Source: Glycine soja (Eukaryota; Streptophyta; Magnoliopsida; Fabales; Fabaceae). Taken from it: DNA of 64,000 nucleotides. The DNA lies in contig NC_041011.1 in the NCBI RefSeq assembly GCF_004193775.1, positions 45,701,167 through 45,765,166 of the forward strand, read 5' to 3'. The notes beneath the pieces were generated by a model. That model was not told the origin of the DNA, made no database searches, and saw only the letters and a program-made list of their open reading frames with translations. Both the position numbers and the translations under genes were made by a program. This document shows positions 1 to 14,549 of the stretch, one piece after another; position 1 is the first letter of the stretch, and every line of letters begins with the position of its first letter.

Positions 1-2480
1 AAAACATGATTCATTCCTCATAAAATTGATACATTAATTTAATGCATTTCATAAATTTGATAAAATGATTCAAAATGAAAAATATTTAAAGTTACATCCA
101 TTAGAAGTGATTATGTGGAGAATTTGAAAATCATTTTTTTTATAAAAAGAGTTGTAAAAGTTTTGGTATTGAGCAAAATATTTTATAGTTTTTAAACTCT
201 TTAACGAAATATAATATAGTAAAAATAAAAAATAGATCTTTATAAGAGCTCACATAAACTATACTTATAATGAAACAACTTTTCCTAAGTTTTTTAGATT
301 GATGTAGTAAACATGCCTTTTTATGTTTCAAATAGAACTTTTATAACATCAATTCTTAAAAAAAAGAAAAAATACTATGAACAATACTACTATAAAAGAA
401 GAAAACACTCCAGAATTAATAATATCGTAATTTCACTCTTCCGATCCAGAGGGTGTGAAATGATACTGGGAGGAATGTGAAATCGCGATATTCTCCAATG
501 ACTATTACAAGAAATAGTAAAAACTATTGTTTAATTTGTTTACAAAAGTACTATAATTTATTTCCATTTTTAAGAAAATATTAAATCCGGAAATTTGTAT
601 TAGATTTATCGAATTGATGGTTGTTCTGAGTTCGAACATATCTATCTACTCAGATCAATATTCTCGTCATGTTTGGCTTTAGACACATGTAATGACAAAT
701 GACGCATGACGCTTTAATTATGATACTTTTGTTTATTTGATAACACCAACTGACGAAAGATATTATTGTCTTACAAAAAGTACAGTTCGAATATTTATTA
801 AAACAATAGGAAAAAGACTTCCTATTACAAGACTATATCATCTTGAGTAAAATTATTTCATATAGAAAATACAAGTGAGTCAAAAAAATATCTCAAACGA
901 AATCAATAATTTTTTTTTTTGTTAAAAAAATAGTGGAACAAAAAGATACTCTCAATACTATATATCAGGACAACACTCACATGTTGAAGATGCCAACCAA
1001 AGATTCACTACCACTCATCCCTAAACGCCTTTAAACAAAATCAATACTTAATTACTAAAATACTAAGGCTATAAAAAGCACTAAGTTCCATTGATTTACG
1101 TTGATTTTATTTGTTATTAAATTAAATTCAAACAAAATTGTTGGAAATTAAATCTTGAGTGATATATTCTGAAAGGTGCTAAAAGATAATGCAAAAGAAT
1201 ATTATCTGGCCGTGACATGCTGCAAGACCCTTCCAAAAGTGCCAGATATCTTAGCATGTGATAGAGACTTCTCAACCTTCAACCATATATATGCTCGATC
1301 GGTACTTTGGGTGTCGAATTGGAACGTACGTAGCTAGCTAGCTAGCCAAAAAATAATTAACATAAAACCCATCAATATATACCCCAAATCTGTTGGCTCC
1401 TAGAGAATAGTGTGTGTCGTATTGAGGATGTCTTGTTTCATGATAATTACCAAACATAAATCTGTTGGCTGTTTTATTTGGATTTGCGTGTCCACCAAAG
1501 GAATCATTGCGTTCATGCATCCATGATGTCTGCATGTTTGAAATATCTGCCTCAAACAAATTTATGATCAGTCTTCAAGATATACAACAAATACCACATC
1601 TAACAAGTTGGTTAATTATAGACTGTCCTCTTCATTTTAAAGTATCTCTATATAAAAATAGTATTAAATTATTAATATTCCATTCGTTATTGTTAGAAAA
1701 ATAATTTTTTGAACTAAAACACTCTAATAAACTAAAATTTGCAAGTTACAAATAATTTGAGATGAATGCATTAATATTAGGACATATGTAGATATTCTCT
1801 TTATGGGAGACAATTTTTATTTAAACTAGAATTTTTTTTATCAAGTGTTAATTTGTTGATTTTACTGGAGATGTTAAGTAAAAATATTATATTCGAACCT
1901 ACAAATCCTTCTCTCTCCTTTCTTTCTTTACCCATGAAGGTGCAACTCTTCTTCTAACTATTTTATATGTAACTCATTATGACCGAAACTCGAGTCTCAT
2001 TAAATTAAAACAACTCCACACTAGATCATTGGGTGACGGCATGTTATGAAAATTTCTGAAAAGGAGAGAATTTTGTAATCGTGCATCCAATAATTAGTTT
2101 GTCAAAAAGGGAACTGTTACACTTTATTCCCTTCCCATATATATATCTGTCCGAACGGGGAATCACAACTTGGTACTTTCTTATTAATCATTCTCACCAC
2201 TGTGCTTCTTCCAACCAACACTTTCTTATCCTTCATGCGTGCCTTTTTCCTGTCACTCCCACCCTCCCAAAGCGTACTTCCCTACATTAACCCACTTATG
2301 AGTTATGAACCATACCATAAACAACAAAAGGTCCTATTTCGTACAATTAATGCATGCAAAACTCCACTCGTACTAAACTAAAATATTTGAGCCATGATCC
2401 AAAAATGATTCTTTTGGGCCATTAAAATATATATTAAGCTTAGAATAATAACTCTCTCTTCTCCCTCTTTGCAACAACTA
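1..2480. other. gene-free AT-rich stretch upstream of SAUR
   Basis: No open frame here has recognisable homology or plant coding character. The stretch is AT-rich with scattered poly-A/T runs. A short tandem of the tetramer TAGC (palindromic AGCTAGCT core) sits at about 1329-1346. A weak, unconvincing protein resemblance on the minus strand at 1338-1559 is listed under rejected items. The last few hundred bases presumably hold the SAUR promoter. Confidence 0.6.
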
Positions 2481-2490
2481 CATATATAAA
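2481..2490 (+). promoter_or_regulatory. probable TATA box of the SAUR gene
   Basis: The sequence CATATATAAA lies about 80 nt before the in-frame ATG at 2569. It is followed by a pyrimidine-rich leader containing a (CT)n run at about 2534-2552. Spacing and composition suit a plant core promoter with a short 5' leader. This is inferred from motif and position only. Confidence 0.55.
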
Positions 2491-2568
2491 CCTCTTTTTA
2501 CTTCTAGTTTTAATTTGTGTCTCTATCTCTTGACTCTCTCTCTCTCTCTCTCTGTCTCAATTCTATGT

Positions 2569-2925
2569 ATGATGAAGATGAAGCTCAAACTTCTCAAATG
2601 CTGCATAAGGGAATTTTATAAATTCATTAGAAAGGTCAGTGCTAATTTTCCCAATTATGCAATATTGGTTACATGTTGTTCCTCGCATGAAAAGTCACAC
2701 TCATACGTACCCAAAGATGTCCCAAAAGGTCACCTAGTTGTCTATGTTGGTGAGGATTGCAAGAGATTTGTGATCAAAGTAGGTATGCTCAACCATCCAC
2801 TCTTCCAAGCCTTGCTGGACCATGCAGAGGATGTGTTTGGATTCACCAATGATTCTAAACTCCGTATCCCTTGCAATGAGAACATTTTCCTTCTTGTTCT
2901 TCACAATGCTGGTGATCTTGTCTAG
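2569..2925 (+). CDS. SAUR-like auxin-responsive protein
   Basis: Intronless gene for a 118-residue protein of the SAUR (small auxin up RNA) family. Members act mainly by inhibiting PP2C.D phosphatases and so promote plasma-membrane H+-ATPase activity and cell expansion; this paralogue's own role is unknown. The family core is clear: [19 protein letters not shown] at about residues 53-71, then the conserved [19 protein letters not shown] stretch and the final IPC motif. The N-terminal ~45 residues are basic and variable, as usual. The open frame extends upstream to 2515 without an ATG, so the first in-frame ATG (2569; others at 2572 and 2578) is taken as the start. An out-of-frame ATG at 2565 lies just before it. 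Many SAUR genes occur in clusters, but no second copy is seen in this window. Confidence 0.93.
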   Translation: MMKMKLKLLKCCIREFYKFIRKVSANFPNYAILVTCCSSHEKSHSYVPKDVPKGHLVVYVGEDCKRFVIKVGMLNHPLFQALLDHAEDVFGFTNDSKLRIPCNENIFLLVLHNAGDLV

Positions 2926-5670
<2,745 letters not shown>

Positions 5671-5863
5671 CTGCACCGGCCAATATCTTATCACATCATT
5701 TCCAGACAATTCCTGTCAATTGTTAGATTAATATAGTGATATAAAGCTAAAGGAGTAAAGGGTCTTAATTAATTTTTTTTTCTTCTAATAATTAGTGAAG
5801 CCTCTTTAAATAATAGACTTAGTTTTGTTGTCAACATTCTCACGAATGTTGTAAAGCAAGTGA
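5671..5863. other. short spacer between ADK relic and CACTA terminus
   Basis: AT-rich, with no coding signal. The missing upstream ADK exons are not present here or beyond the transposon terminus. Confidence 0.5.
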
Positions 5864-6300
5864 CACTACAAAAAATATTCCGATTTAGCGACCATAGTTT
5901 TGCGACTGAACGATATTATCGGCCGATAGGGACTATCCAGCGACTGAACAACATCTCTGGAAGAAAGCGACCGATCCAGCGACCGATCCAGCGACTGCTT
6001 CTCTTTTTTGCATATAACAAGATTTTAAAATGCCCAGACGGAATTAGAGACCAATTTTTCAGTCGCAAATGGAACAATTTCACATGGTGGCTAATCCCGT
6101 AGCAAAATATAAACTTTGCTGCCAAGTTATTCGCTCACTAATGTCATTTAATATTTGGCGATCCAATATGTCGGGCTAACATTGTAAAATATTAAAATAA
6201 GTTAATCATCGTCTCTCACTCTGCGACCGACTCTATTGGTCACTAAATTTATTATAAAGTAATTTACGATTAAATGTTTCAGTCGCTAATATCTTAATAA
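5864..6300 (+). mobile_element. one end of a CACTA-type (En/Spm-like) DNA transposon
   Basis: The block starts with CACTACAAAAAA at 5864, the classical CACTA terminal inverted repeat, preceded by TGA, a possible 3-bp target duplication. Within the next ~420 bp the motif GCGAC occurs repeatedly (5888, 5902, 5940, 5967, 5979, 5991, 6223) and in inverted form as GTCGC (6062, 6282). Clustered subterminal repeats of this kind are where CACTA transposases bind. No transposase gene and no matching right end (…TTTTTGTAGTG) were found nearby, so this looks like a truncated or non-autonomous copy. The right boundary is approximate. Confidence 0.72.
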
Positions 6301-7016
6301 AAAAATCAATTCAATAATTATAACACTGCAAATTTAAAAAAATATAAATTTAATATTTAAATATTTCAAATATAATTAAAATTTAATAATTATAACATAA
6401 TAAATATAGTACATTTAAATGTAAATTGTCATGGTTGAAGAATAAGAATCAAGTAGAGTATTCTTTATATGGAATAGCTATTTGATTATCAATGATCAAA
6501 AAAATCTTGACGGCCTTTTTAGTTTTAGATATAGAAATGGACTTGAAATCTTCCATCTTGCACATGCAGATGACTTGATGCTCTTGATGAAAAGGAAATA
6601 CAAAAAAAAAAGTAGAATAGTCTAAAAAGTGCTGCATGAATTAATTATATTGTCCCAAATGTTTTTGAAAAGTCCATAGTTGGACAAATGATATACTTTC
6701 TAATATTGTCTCGAAGTATGAAGTTGAACTTCTATTATGGTAATTGAGATTATAAAATAAATCATTTTTTTTTCTTATGTATTACTTTTACTTTGAACTT
6801 CGTATGTTTTTATTTTGTTTATGATTTCATGGTCAAACATCTCTGGTTAATCAACACCAATATAAATGTTTTGGTAGTTTACAGAAAAAGAACATATATT
6901 AGATTGAAATACAATTCCTACAGTTTCAAATACACGTCCAATAGCGTTATAAAACATACATCATAGGAAAATGAAAAGTAAATTTTGGTTTTCTTAAGAA
7001 AAAAGGTAGCACCATC
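6301..7016. other. 3' flank of PAL
   Basis: AT-rich DNA downstream of the PAL stop codon. It probably includes the PAL 3' untranslated region next to 7017. No other gene seen. Confidence 0.5.
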
Positions 7017-10000
7017 TCAGCATATTGGTAGAGGAGCACCATTCCACTCTTTTAGACAGTCCAACAAAGGATCGATGAACTTCCCTTCACACAATGCAGT
7101 AAATACCTTATCAGATTCCTCACCAGGTGACTTGACTTTCTCTCCTGTTAGCAAAGTTGTACCCAAATTTTCTCTCACAAACTTATATAATGGGTAAGAC
7201 CTGCATTCCTTAATTCGGTTAGGAATAGCAGGATTTCCATTCTCAACTTCAATCCTAGCACTTTCCACCTCTTTGGGCAAAAGGGCATTGAGCTCTTCTT
7301 CAAAGGCACCAATCTTTTGGAAAATTGAGGTACTTGAACTCGCCTCTTTGTCACCATTTTGCAATGCATGATCAACTAGGACTAATCTCAACTTTTGCAT
7401 CAGAGGGTAGGTTGCACTACAGGGGTCATCAATGTAAGCATAGACATACTCACGATCAACAATTTTGAGTAAGTCCTTCTCACAAAACCTAGAAGGATGT
7501 AACTCGCCATTGATGCCAACTGTGAGAACTCTTTTGGCCACTTGACTAACGGTATTCTTAACAGTGTTCTTCAAGTTTTCCTCCAAATGCCTCAAATCAA
7601 TGGCTTGGCACAAAGCAACTAAGAAAGTGGATGACATGAGCTTTAATACATCTATTGCTTCAGCTGTCTTTCTAGAGGAAATTAAGCCTAAAGAGTTCAC
7701 ATCTTGGTTATGTTGCTCAGCACTCTGGACATGAGTGGTAACAGGATTGGCAAGGTATTGGAGTTCTGAACAATAGGATGCCATTGCAATTTCAGCACCT
7801 TTGAATCCATAGTCTAAGCTTGGATTGCGACTAGCTGTTAGATTTGAAGGCAAACCATTGTTGTAGAAGTCATTCACAAGTTCAGAGAACTGGGCAAACA
7901 TAAGTTTACCAATTGATGCAATAGCCAAACGGGTGTTATCCATTGAAACACCAATTGGGGTACCTTGGAAATTCCCCCCATGGAGTGCCTTATTCCTTGA
8001 AACATCAATCAAGGGGTTATCATTGACAGAGTTTATCTCCCTTTCAATCATATTTGTTGCATGCCTAATTACTTCAATTTGTGGTCCAAGCCATTGAGGT
8101 GATGTTCTAAGAGCATACCTATCTTGTTTAGGCTTTTGAAGTGGATCAATCTCATGTAACTTCTGTGCTGCCTTAACATATGAGCTTCCATCTAATATAT
8201 GTTCCATGATAGCTGCAGCCTCAATTTGGCCAGGGTGGTGCTTCAATTTATGAGTCAAGTGGTCTGTGAATTCTTGTTTTCCTTGCATGACTTCAGCAAA
8301 AATTGCAGACAAAACTTCTGAAAGGATGACAAGCAAATTTGCCTCAAAAAGAACCGTGGAAGCCAAGCCAGATCCTACTGCAGTGCCATTCACTAGTGCC
8401 AAACCCTCTTTAGGTTGCAACTCAAAGAAACCACCATCTATTCCAGCTAGTTGAAAGGCCTCTTTAGCATTAAGAACTTGTCCATTAGGTCCAATAGACT
8501 TGGAGTTTGGCCTTCCAATCAAGAGGCCAGCAACATATGATAAAGGAACCAAGTCACCTGATGCAGTGATTGTACCACGTAGAGGAAGACATGGGGTTAT
8601 GTTATGGTTCAAAAACTTGGTGATGGCCTCCATGATTTCAAATCTAATGCCTGAGTATCCTTGAAGCAAGGTATTGATCCTAACCAACATGGCTGCCCTT
8701 GTAGCTGAGTGAGGTAAGGTGTGACAAGATTCTGTTCCATTGCCAAAAATGCCAGCATTCAAAAATCTGTTAAAACAAAGTAGTTATTGAATTGTGTCAG
8801 TGTCAACACTAAATTATAATAACAAAATGACAAGAATTGTATATAATGAATAATACTAATAAATTATAAACAACTAAGAAACATATTGACTAAACCGAAT
8901 AAACAATAAGGGTGGGCTTCCAAGTAATTCATACTAAGTCAAACAATCGTGTTGAATAGAAGTCCAAGTACATTAAAATAATATCCCAATCATGTAAAGC
9001 CACCAACCAGTCTCTAACAATTAATAGATAACTCCGCCATTGCCATTTAATATAACATATTAACAATTGATCAGTCGTGCAAGAATTTTTTATTTTCTAC
9101 TTTTTTTCATAACACCTTTTTTAGGCACACATATTCGGCATTTGCTTCTGTTTTTTTTTCTTTCTTTCTTGCATATAGGAAATTAATTGGTTTGAAATGA
9201 AAATATATAATTTTGTATACAAATTATGATGATAATTATCTATATCTTTTTATCTTTTATTTTGTATATTTGATCTGATCATATTTTTTAAAAAAACAAA
9301 TCAGTATTTTGTCTTATTTTTTTCCAAAAAAAATATATTAAAATGCTACTAAAGTAGTTTTTTTTAACATGCATTAAAGTGGTATCCTTCCTTTCTTTTT
9401 CTCAGAGCAATATAGCATTAAGGAAGAGAAAAAAAAGAATGCATAAAGAAAGAGCCACATAACATTAAATATAAAGTTGTGGCATCAGTGGTTCTGGTGC
9501 TTCCATGCAGACTCGCCTAATGGGACAACCGTAATATCGGTTAATAATTAATGGTCTGTCATTCGAACTTTGTCAGCATCGAATTTTTAGCACACTCATG
9601 AATATAACATTTTTATACCTAAAAGTTTATAGATATATCTTTATATTTATTTACACTATGTGTCAAACATCACTTACTTTTCAGTTTTCACGCAACTTCA
9701 CATGCAATAATACTTCTACTCTCATACAATTCTTTGTTATTTCTTTAATAATTATTCGTATAGTATTTTCCTCCATTACAAATTTCGTGGCCATGATTTG
9801 ACTTTGATGGGACGATATCAACTCAAAGACAAAGCAGCAAAAGCAAAATTCAGAAATGACAAGTCATCTCTTTGTTGTGTGACTGGGAATTTTTGTTTAC
9901 TTTCCGGCTATTAGACAAGTGTACGTTCTCTTAAAATTGTCTTATTTTCTGTTTTCATCTTTGAAAGTTATGTCTTTTTTTTTTTTTGCATAATAATAAT

Positions 10001-12668
10001 AATAATTAACATTTGGATAATGACTTCCTTCTTCTTTTTTTTTTTTTGGTGACTGCTTCCTTCTTTAACAGCATGTTCGTTTAAGATAAATATTGCCGTA
10101 AGTATACTTTTCTTATACATTTTTATTTAAAGGGAAAATGTTTTCCTTTCTATCACTTAGCAACTTACATTTATAAAAAAAAAAATCTTAACCAAACACA
10201 CGTTGGAATGGAGTGGACCACTTAACGCGGGTGCTCGAGTCATTGTTGATCAATAATTCGTAGAGAACGGGTACTGTTCTTATTTTTTAATTGATTTTTT
10301 TAATAAATATAAAATATCATTTTAATTTTTAAAAATTATTAAACCTACTTCCATAAGAACGTTTAAGTATTTCATAACATTATAAGAGTTTTCTATATAT
10401 ACATAAAAAAAAACATCATAGGAGTTTGTTTTTTACCCTTTCCACCTATTTTTCCATGCCTAATAATTATTTTATGCGTTAAAACTAGAGGTTACAAAAC
10501 ATCAATAACCGCTTCCATAAGCGGCAGTTATTATATCCAGACTTTTACCACATAGAACTATTTCTTATTTAAAAGTTATAATTGTTTGGTTATTTTTTCT
10601 TTTTATTTCAATTTTATCTATTTTTTTATTCACCTCATTTTGGAATCAACAGTAACTCTTTGTTTGGTTTACAAAAGAAAAAGAAAAAGAAAAAAGGAAA
10701 GAAAAAGAATAAATGAGGTGCTTTTTTTATGGTTTGTTATAAGAGAAAATCAAAAGAAAGAAAAAATGAGTTTTATTTTCCTTTGTTAGATTGCTTAAAA
10801 ATGAGAAGAAAGAAAAATATAAATTTATAAAAAGACATGAATATCCTTAAACAAAATTATTTACACACAAAATTAAAAAAATGAATATATTAATATATTT
10901 TTATAAACTTAAATAAAAAATTAGAAAAACATGAAATTATTATAAAATCAAGCAACGCAACCCTTTGAACACCTTCAGGATCCTCATAGTAAATTAGTAA
11001 ATATTGCAAGTGATGAAATAATGAAAAAGAAAAAAAATACAAGAAATATCTCGACAAATTAATAGCAAAAAGAAGAAGGAAAAAAAACGTTAAATAAAAG
11101 GTGAAGAAAAGAATGAGAAAATGAGGAAGGAGAAGAACATGGGAAAAAATTATTGCAAAGTAAAGGTAAGAGGAAGGAGAAAAAATCTCAAGTAGATAAA
11201 TAAAAACACCTCTCGCATAAAAGCAACAACAATAAATAACAAAGAAAACATGAAAGAGATTGAATAACTAAATTGAGGGTCTTTTTATCTTTTCATATAT
11301 AAATTTGAATTTTTTTCACTTTTTTTTTCGATTTGGACGGAAATAATTTTTAAAATGAGACCCACATTACCTAATTTTTTTCTCTCAATTTTATTAAAAA
11401 AATAAACAAAATTTAAACTTTTCTTTCCTTTATTTTTTTTTTCTTTGATTTTCCAGTCCAATCAGACGAGGCCTAAGTGAACCTAAACGAAAGTAGAAAA
11501 GAGGACACACCTGTGTCAAATCTACAAAAGCACACGAAAAAGGGAAACAAAAAAAAATTACAGATCATGAGACGACTCTCTACCTAATTGCATGCAGCAG
11601 ATCACTGGTAATCCACCTACCCCCAAGTACCCAAAAAAATTAAAATATTCAGTTATATGTAGATATAAAACACCAGATCCACCAATATAACTTATATCCC
11701 ATTAATCAATCAATTAATGAAATAAGTACAGTTTTATACTGTAATTTAATTATAAATTATTATTATTATATATATAAAATAAATTTATTATAATTATTTT
11801 AAAAATCATACTAATAATATTTTTTTATAAGTTTTTTTATAGAAATAAACTTATTTTATTTTAGATTAAAATATAAGAATAAATTCAAAGAGAAATACAA
11901 TAAAATAAACGGTTGCTATAAGCGATACAATTAATTGATAATATAAAAATTATATTAGAAAAACAATTTTTTATTAAATTTTAATCTCTCCGCAAATATA
12001 TATATATATATAATGCATGACGAATAAACTCTAATAAAAAAGAAATAATTATCACCTGATGAGTTCGGTTTGGAGGGCACCACCTTGCTTGGTTCTCCTA
12101 TGTGAGGTTGCACCAAACCCTGTGGTAACCCCGTAGCTATCAGTGCCCTTAACCATGCTATCCATGACCCAGTCACTGCTGGCCTTGACACCGCGATGGG
12201 TCTCCTTGGCCAGCTTCACCGTAACTCCGCCGTGGTGGTGGGTGGCAACCGCCGCCACCTGAGACACGGTGAGGCTCTTGCCACCCAACGTCACCACGGG
12301 GTTACGGTAGTCCTCCACCATGCGCTTCACCTCATCAAGGTGGCTACCCTTCAAAGCTTCCGCGGCCATGCCCCAGTTAAGTGGGTCCGTGCTACCATTG
12401 CAAAGGTTCAATGAACCATTTGCATTGCCGTAACTCCGCCGTGGTGGTGGGTGGCAACCGCCGCCACCTGAGACACGGTGAGGCTCTTGCCACCCAACGT
12501 CACCACGGGGTTACGGTAGTCCTCCACCATGCGCTTCACCTCATCAAGGTGGCTACCCTTCAAAGCTTCCGCGGCCATGCCCCAGTTAAGTGGGTCCGTG
12601 CTACCATTGCAAAGGTTCAATGAACCATTTGCATTGCCATTGCTATGAATTTCCTTGGAATATTCCAT
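7017..12668 (-). CDS. PAL: phenylalanine ammonia-lyase, frame disrupted by a 209-bp duplication in exon 1
   Basis: PAL deaminates phenylalanine to trans-cinnamate, the entry step to lignin, flavonoids and isoflavonoids. Exon 1 is 12668-12056 and exon 2 is 8766-7017, joined within LIR|FLNAG at the intron position common to plant PAL genes. Exon 2 is a clean 583-codon frame. It carries the Ala-Ser-Gly triad at 8564-8556 that forms the MIO electrophile, the NDNPLID and QDVNSLG active-site motifs and the usual C-terminus ending PIC. Exon 1 supplies the N-terminal part up to [22 protein letters not shown]. Exon 1 contains two identical 209-bp copies (12428-12636, 12219-12427). Because 209 is not a multiple of 3, translation from the ATG at 12668-12666 stops after 86 residues (TGA at 12410-12408). 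Removing one copy gives 717 codons, a normal PAL length. Without such correction the allele would be null. Confidence 0.93.
8767..12055 (-). other. long intron of PAL
   Basis: A 3.29-kb intron with donor GTGATA and acceptor AACAG. It is AT-rich, with A/G-rich low-complexity DNA at about 10670-10710 and many poly-T tracts. A small hairpin lies at about 10504-10532 (AATAACCGCTT, CCAT, then AAGCGG with a bulge and TTATT), possibly the relic of an inverted-repeat element. No gene is seen inside. Confidence 0.75.
12219..12636. repeat. exact 209-bp tandem duplication inside PAL exon 1
   Basis: Copies 12219-12427 and 12428-12636 match at every base I compared. The boundaries share a 2-bp microhomology (CC): the left flank ends CTTCA, the inner junction reads CATTG|CCGTAAC and the right end reads CATTG|CCATTGC. 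The unit encodes the segment from GSLNLCNG to HHHGGVT of PAL. Perfect identity means a very recent event or an assembly error. Confidence 0.97.
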
Positions 12669-13002
12669 CCTAAAAAAATGGCCTGGTCGGAGAGGAAGTA
12701 TTATAGGATATGGGAAAAATCAACTTAAGGTTGTTGTTTTTTGTTTTATTTCTCTCTGTCTCTTAAGATCTTGTGTGTGGATATGTGAATGATGATGTTG
12801 TTGGGTGATATATGATGTGTTATAGCTACGCTAGGTGGATAAATACGTAGTACATGGGAAGTTAGAAATTGGAAAGGAACAAATGCACAAATGTGGGATT
12901 GGAGGGTGAGATTGCATAAGAATGGTAAATGGAAAATTTTCTATTTTGGGGGGGTGTGGGAAAAGAAAAATTTTCCTGAGGAAAGAGAGAAAAAATGGGG
13001 GG

Positions 13003-13011
13003 TATATATAG
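13003..13011 (-). promoter_or_regulatory. probable PAL TATA box
   Basis: On the minus strand CTATATATA lies about 335 bp upstream of the PAL ATG. It is directly downstream of AC-like motifs. The implied leader would be near 300 nt, somewhat long, so a start site closer to the gene cannot be excluded. Confidence 0.5.
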
Positions 13012-13013
13012 AA

Positions 13014-13060
13014 GGGTTGGTGACATTTAGTGTAGGTGGGTAAGCCGATGGGTTAGTTGA
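13014..13060 (-). promoter_or_regulatory. AC/MYB-like elements upstream of PAL
   Basis: Read on the minus strand, this stretch contains ACCAACC (13014-13020), CCCACCTACAC (about 13030-13040) and CAACTAACCC (about 13050-13059). These resemble the AC elements (consensus ACC[A/T]A[A/C]C) through which R2R3-MYB factors activate PAL and other phenylpropanoid genes. Their tight clustering next to the TATA box supports a functional promoter. This is motif inference only. Confidence 0.55.
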
Positions 13061-13879
13061 GAACGTGAGGTGGCCGTTGGATCGTCATGGGAATGGAGGG
13101 CTGAGATTGTGGGACGTGGATGTGGGTGAAGTGTGGTGGAGGCAGTGCTGGGTCCAAGTTATTGAGCGTGGTGGTTTCAGTTTACTGGTCAATATTGAGG
13201 AAAAGGACAGGTAAGTGAGATGAAGAAGGGTAGGGCAAGGGCAAGAGAAGAAGAGAGAAAGAGAGGGGTTGGTGGACAGTGGACACAAGACACGATTTCA
13301 AAGGATGTTGAACTGTGTGTAGAGACATTTTATTAGGACACATGATGTTCAAGTACCAAATTAATGTCCTCCATATCCATCACATTGTGCTTAGTGCACA
13401 ACACGTACAAGTGTTAATTCAATCGATTTTGTGTGTTTGGACTCACGTTCAATTTGCACATATATAGTAGTAATAAAATCACGTTAAATTTATTTTTATG
13501 CACAAGTTATGAAGCAATATATTGTTTTTAACTTCTCGTGGAACGCATGTAGAGTTATCATTAACGCAGAAAAAAATATGTTGTGAGACTTGAGAGAGAT
13601 ATTATCACTATTATATAAGATATTTTTAGAATAATATATTTTTAACATTTACAGTAATCACTCTTGTAGGAGAGATTAGTGGAATGAATAACCGAGTGTT
13701 TTGTATATTTTTTTAAAAATTAAGAAAGATTTGTGTAGAATATAAAAGAAACAGGTGTTTGTATATTTTCATAAAATCTCGTAAGTGATTAGTGTAATTT
13801 ACTTATTTAATTAACTTCATTTGTATAATTCACTTCCTTTATTCTTTACCATTGTAGCTATCATTTTTATATATGACTT

Positions 13880-14225
13880 AATTACACTTTTAATTTTTTT
13901 ATTGTATACCATCTCTTTTATAAAGTTTAGTCTCCTTATTTTCTTTTTACAATTTTGATTCCTATACTATTTCAATTATGTCATTTGATTCATTTATTAA
14001 GTTGACATTCAATATGTAATGAAAATATGAAAATGGCACTCTATTGCAATTCATGTTAACAAAACTGTGTTGATGCCACGCTCTGCTACAGTGTTATGTT
14101 AATTTTGACTAAATGTTGGATGTCAAATTACAGTATAGACAAAAATTTAATTTTGAAGATAAAAAAAATGATAAGACCAAAAATCACCAAATAACTATAG
14201 TAACGAAACCAAAAGTATGATCCAG
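13880..14225. repeat. foldback/MITE-like element, copy 1
   Basis: TTGACATTCAATATGTAA near 14002 is matched in inverted form by a block around 14112-14128 (…GTTGGATGTCAA). The ATTCAATATNTAATGAAAAT motif is shared with the second element at about 14655. Boundaries are approximate and no transposase is present. Confidence 0.45.
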
Positions 14226-14549
14226 CCTTTTAAGAATGACGACTACGACGATAATACAAGGAATAATGAAATTGAATTAAAAAAGAAGTTAATTAAAATG
14301 TGTTGGCCATGAGAACGGGTTTTTTTTCACATTATTGTTGAATTATAAATTATTATGTACCATAAGATTATCAACTTTAATAATAATTAAATTAATAGCA
14401 AACAAAATTTTATTTTTCTAATGGTCCAATATATTAAACATAAATTCATAAAAAAATATTGAAGAAAACAAAAATAATTAGAATTTATTTTATTTTTTAT
14501 CTAAAAACAGACTATAGAATAAATAAATTTAAGTTTCTATTATATGTTT

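Noticed and set aside
1338..1559. Minus-strand frame with WMHER, NRFMFGNYHE and YSLGANRF words recalling a papain-type cysteine protease propeptide
   Set aside because: The resemblance is short and scattered, spacing is wrong, no protease core follows, and part of the similarity comes from a repeated AGCCAACAGATTT word. Not enough to call even a pseudogene.
12196..12623. Plus-strand open frames opposite PAL exon 1, with repeated peptide
   Set aside because: They are shadows of the PAL coding strand; their repeated peptide only reflects the 209-bp duplication.
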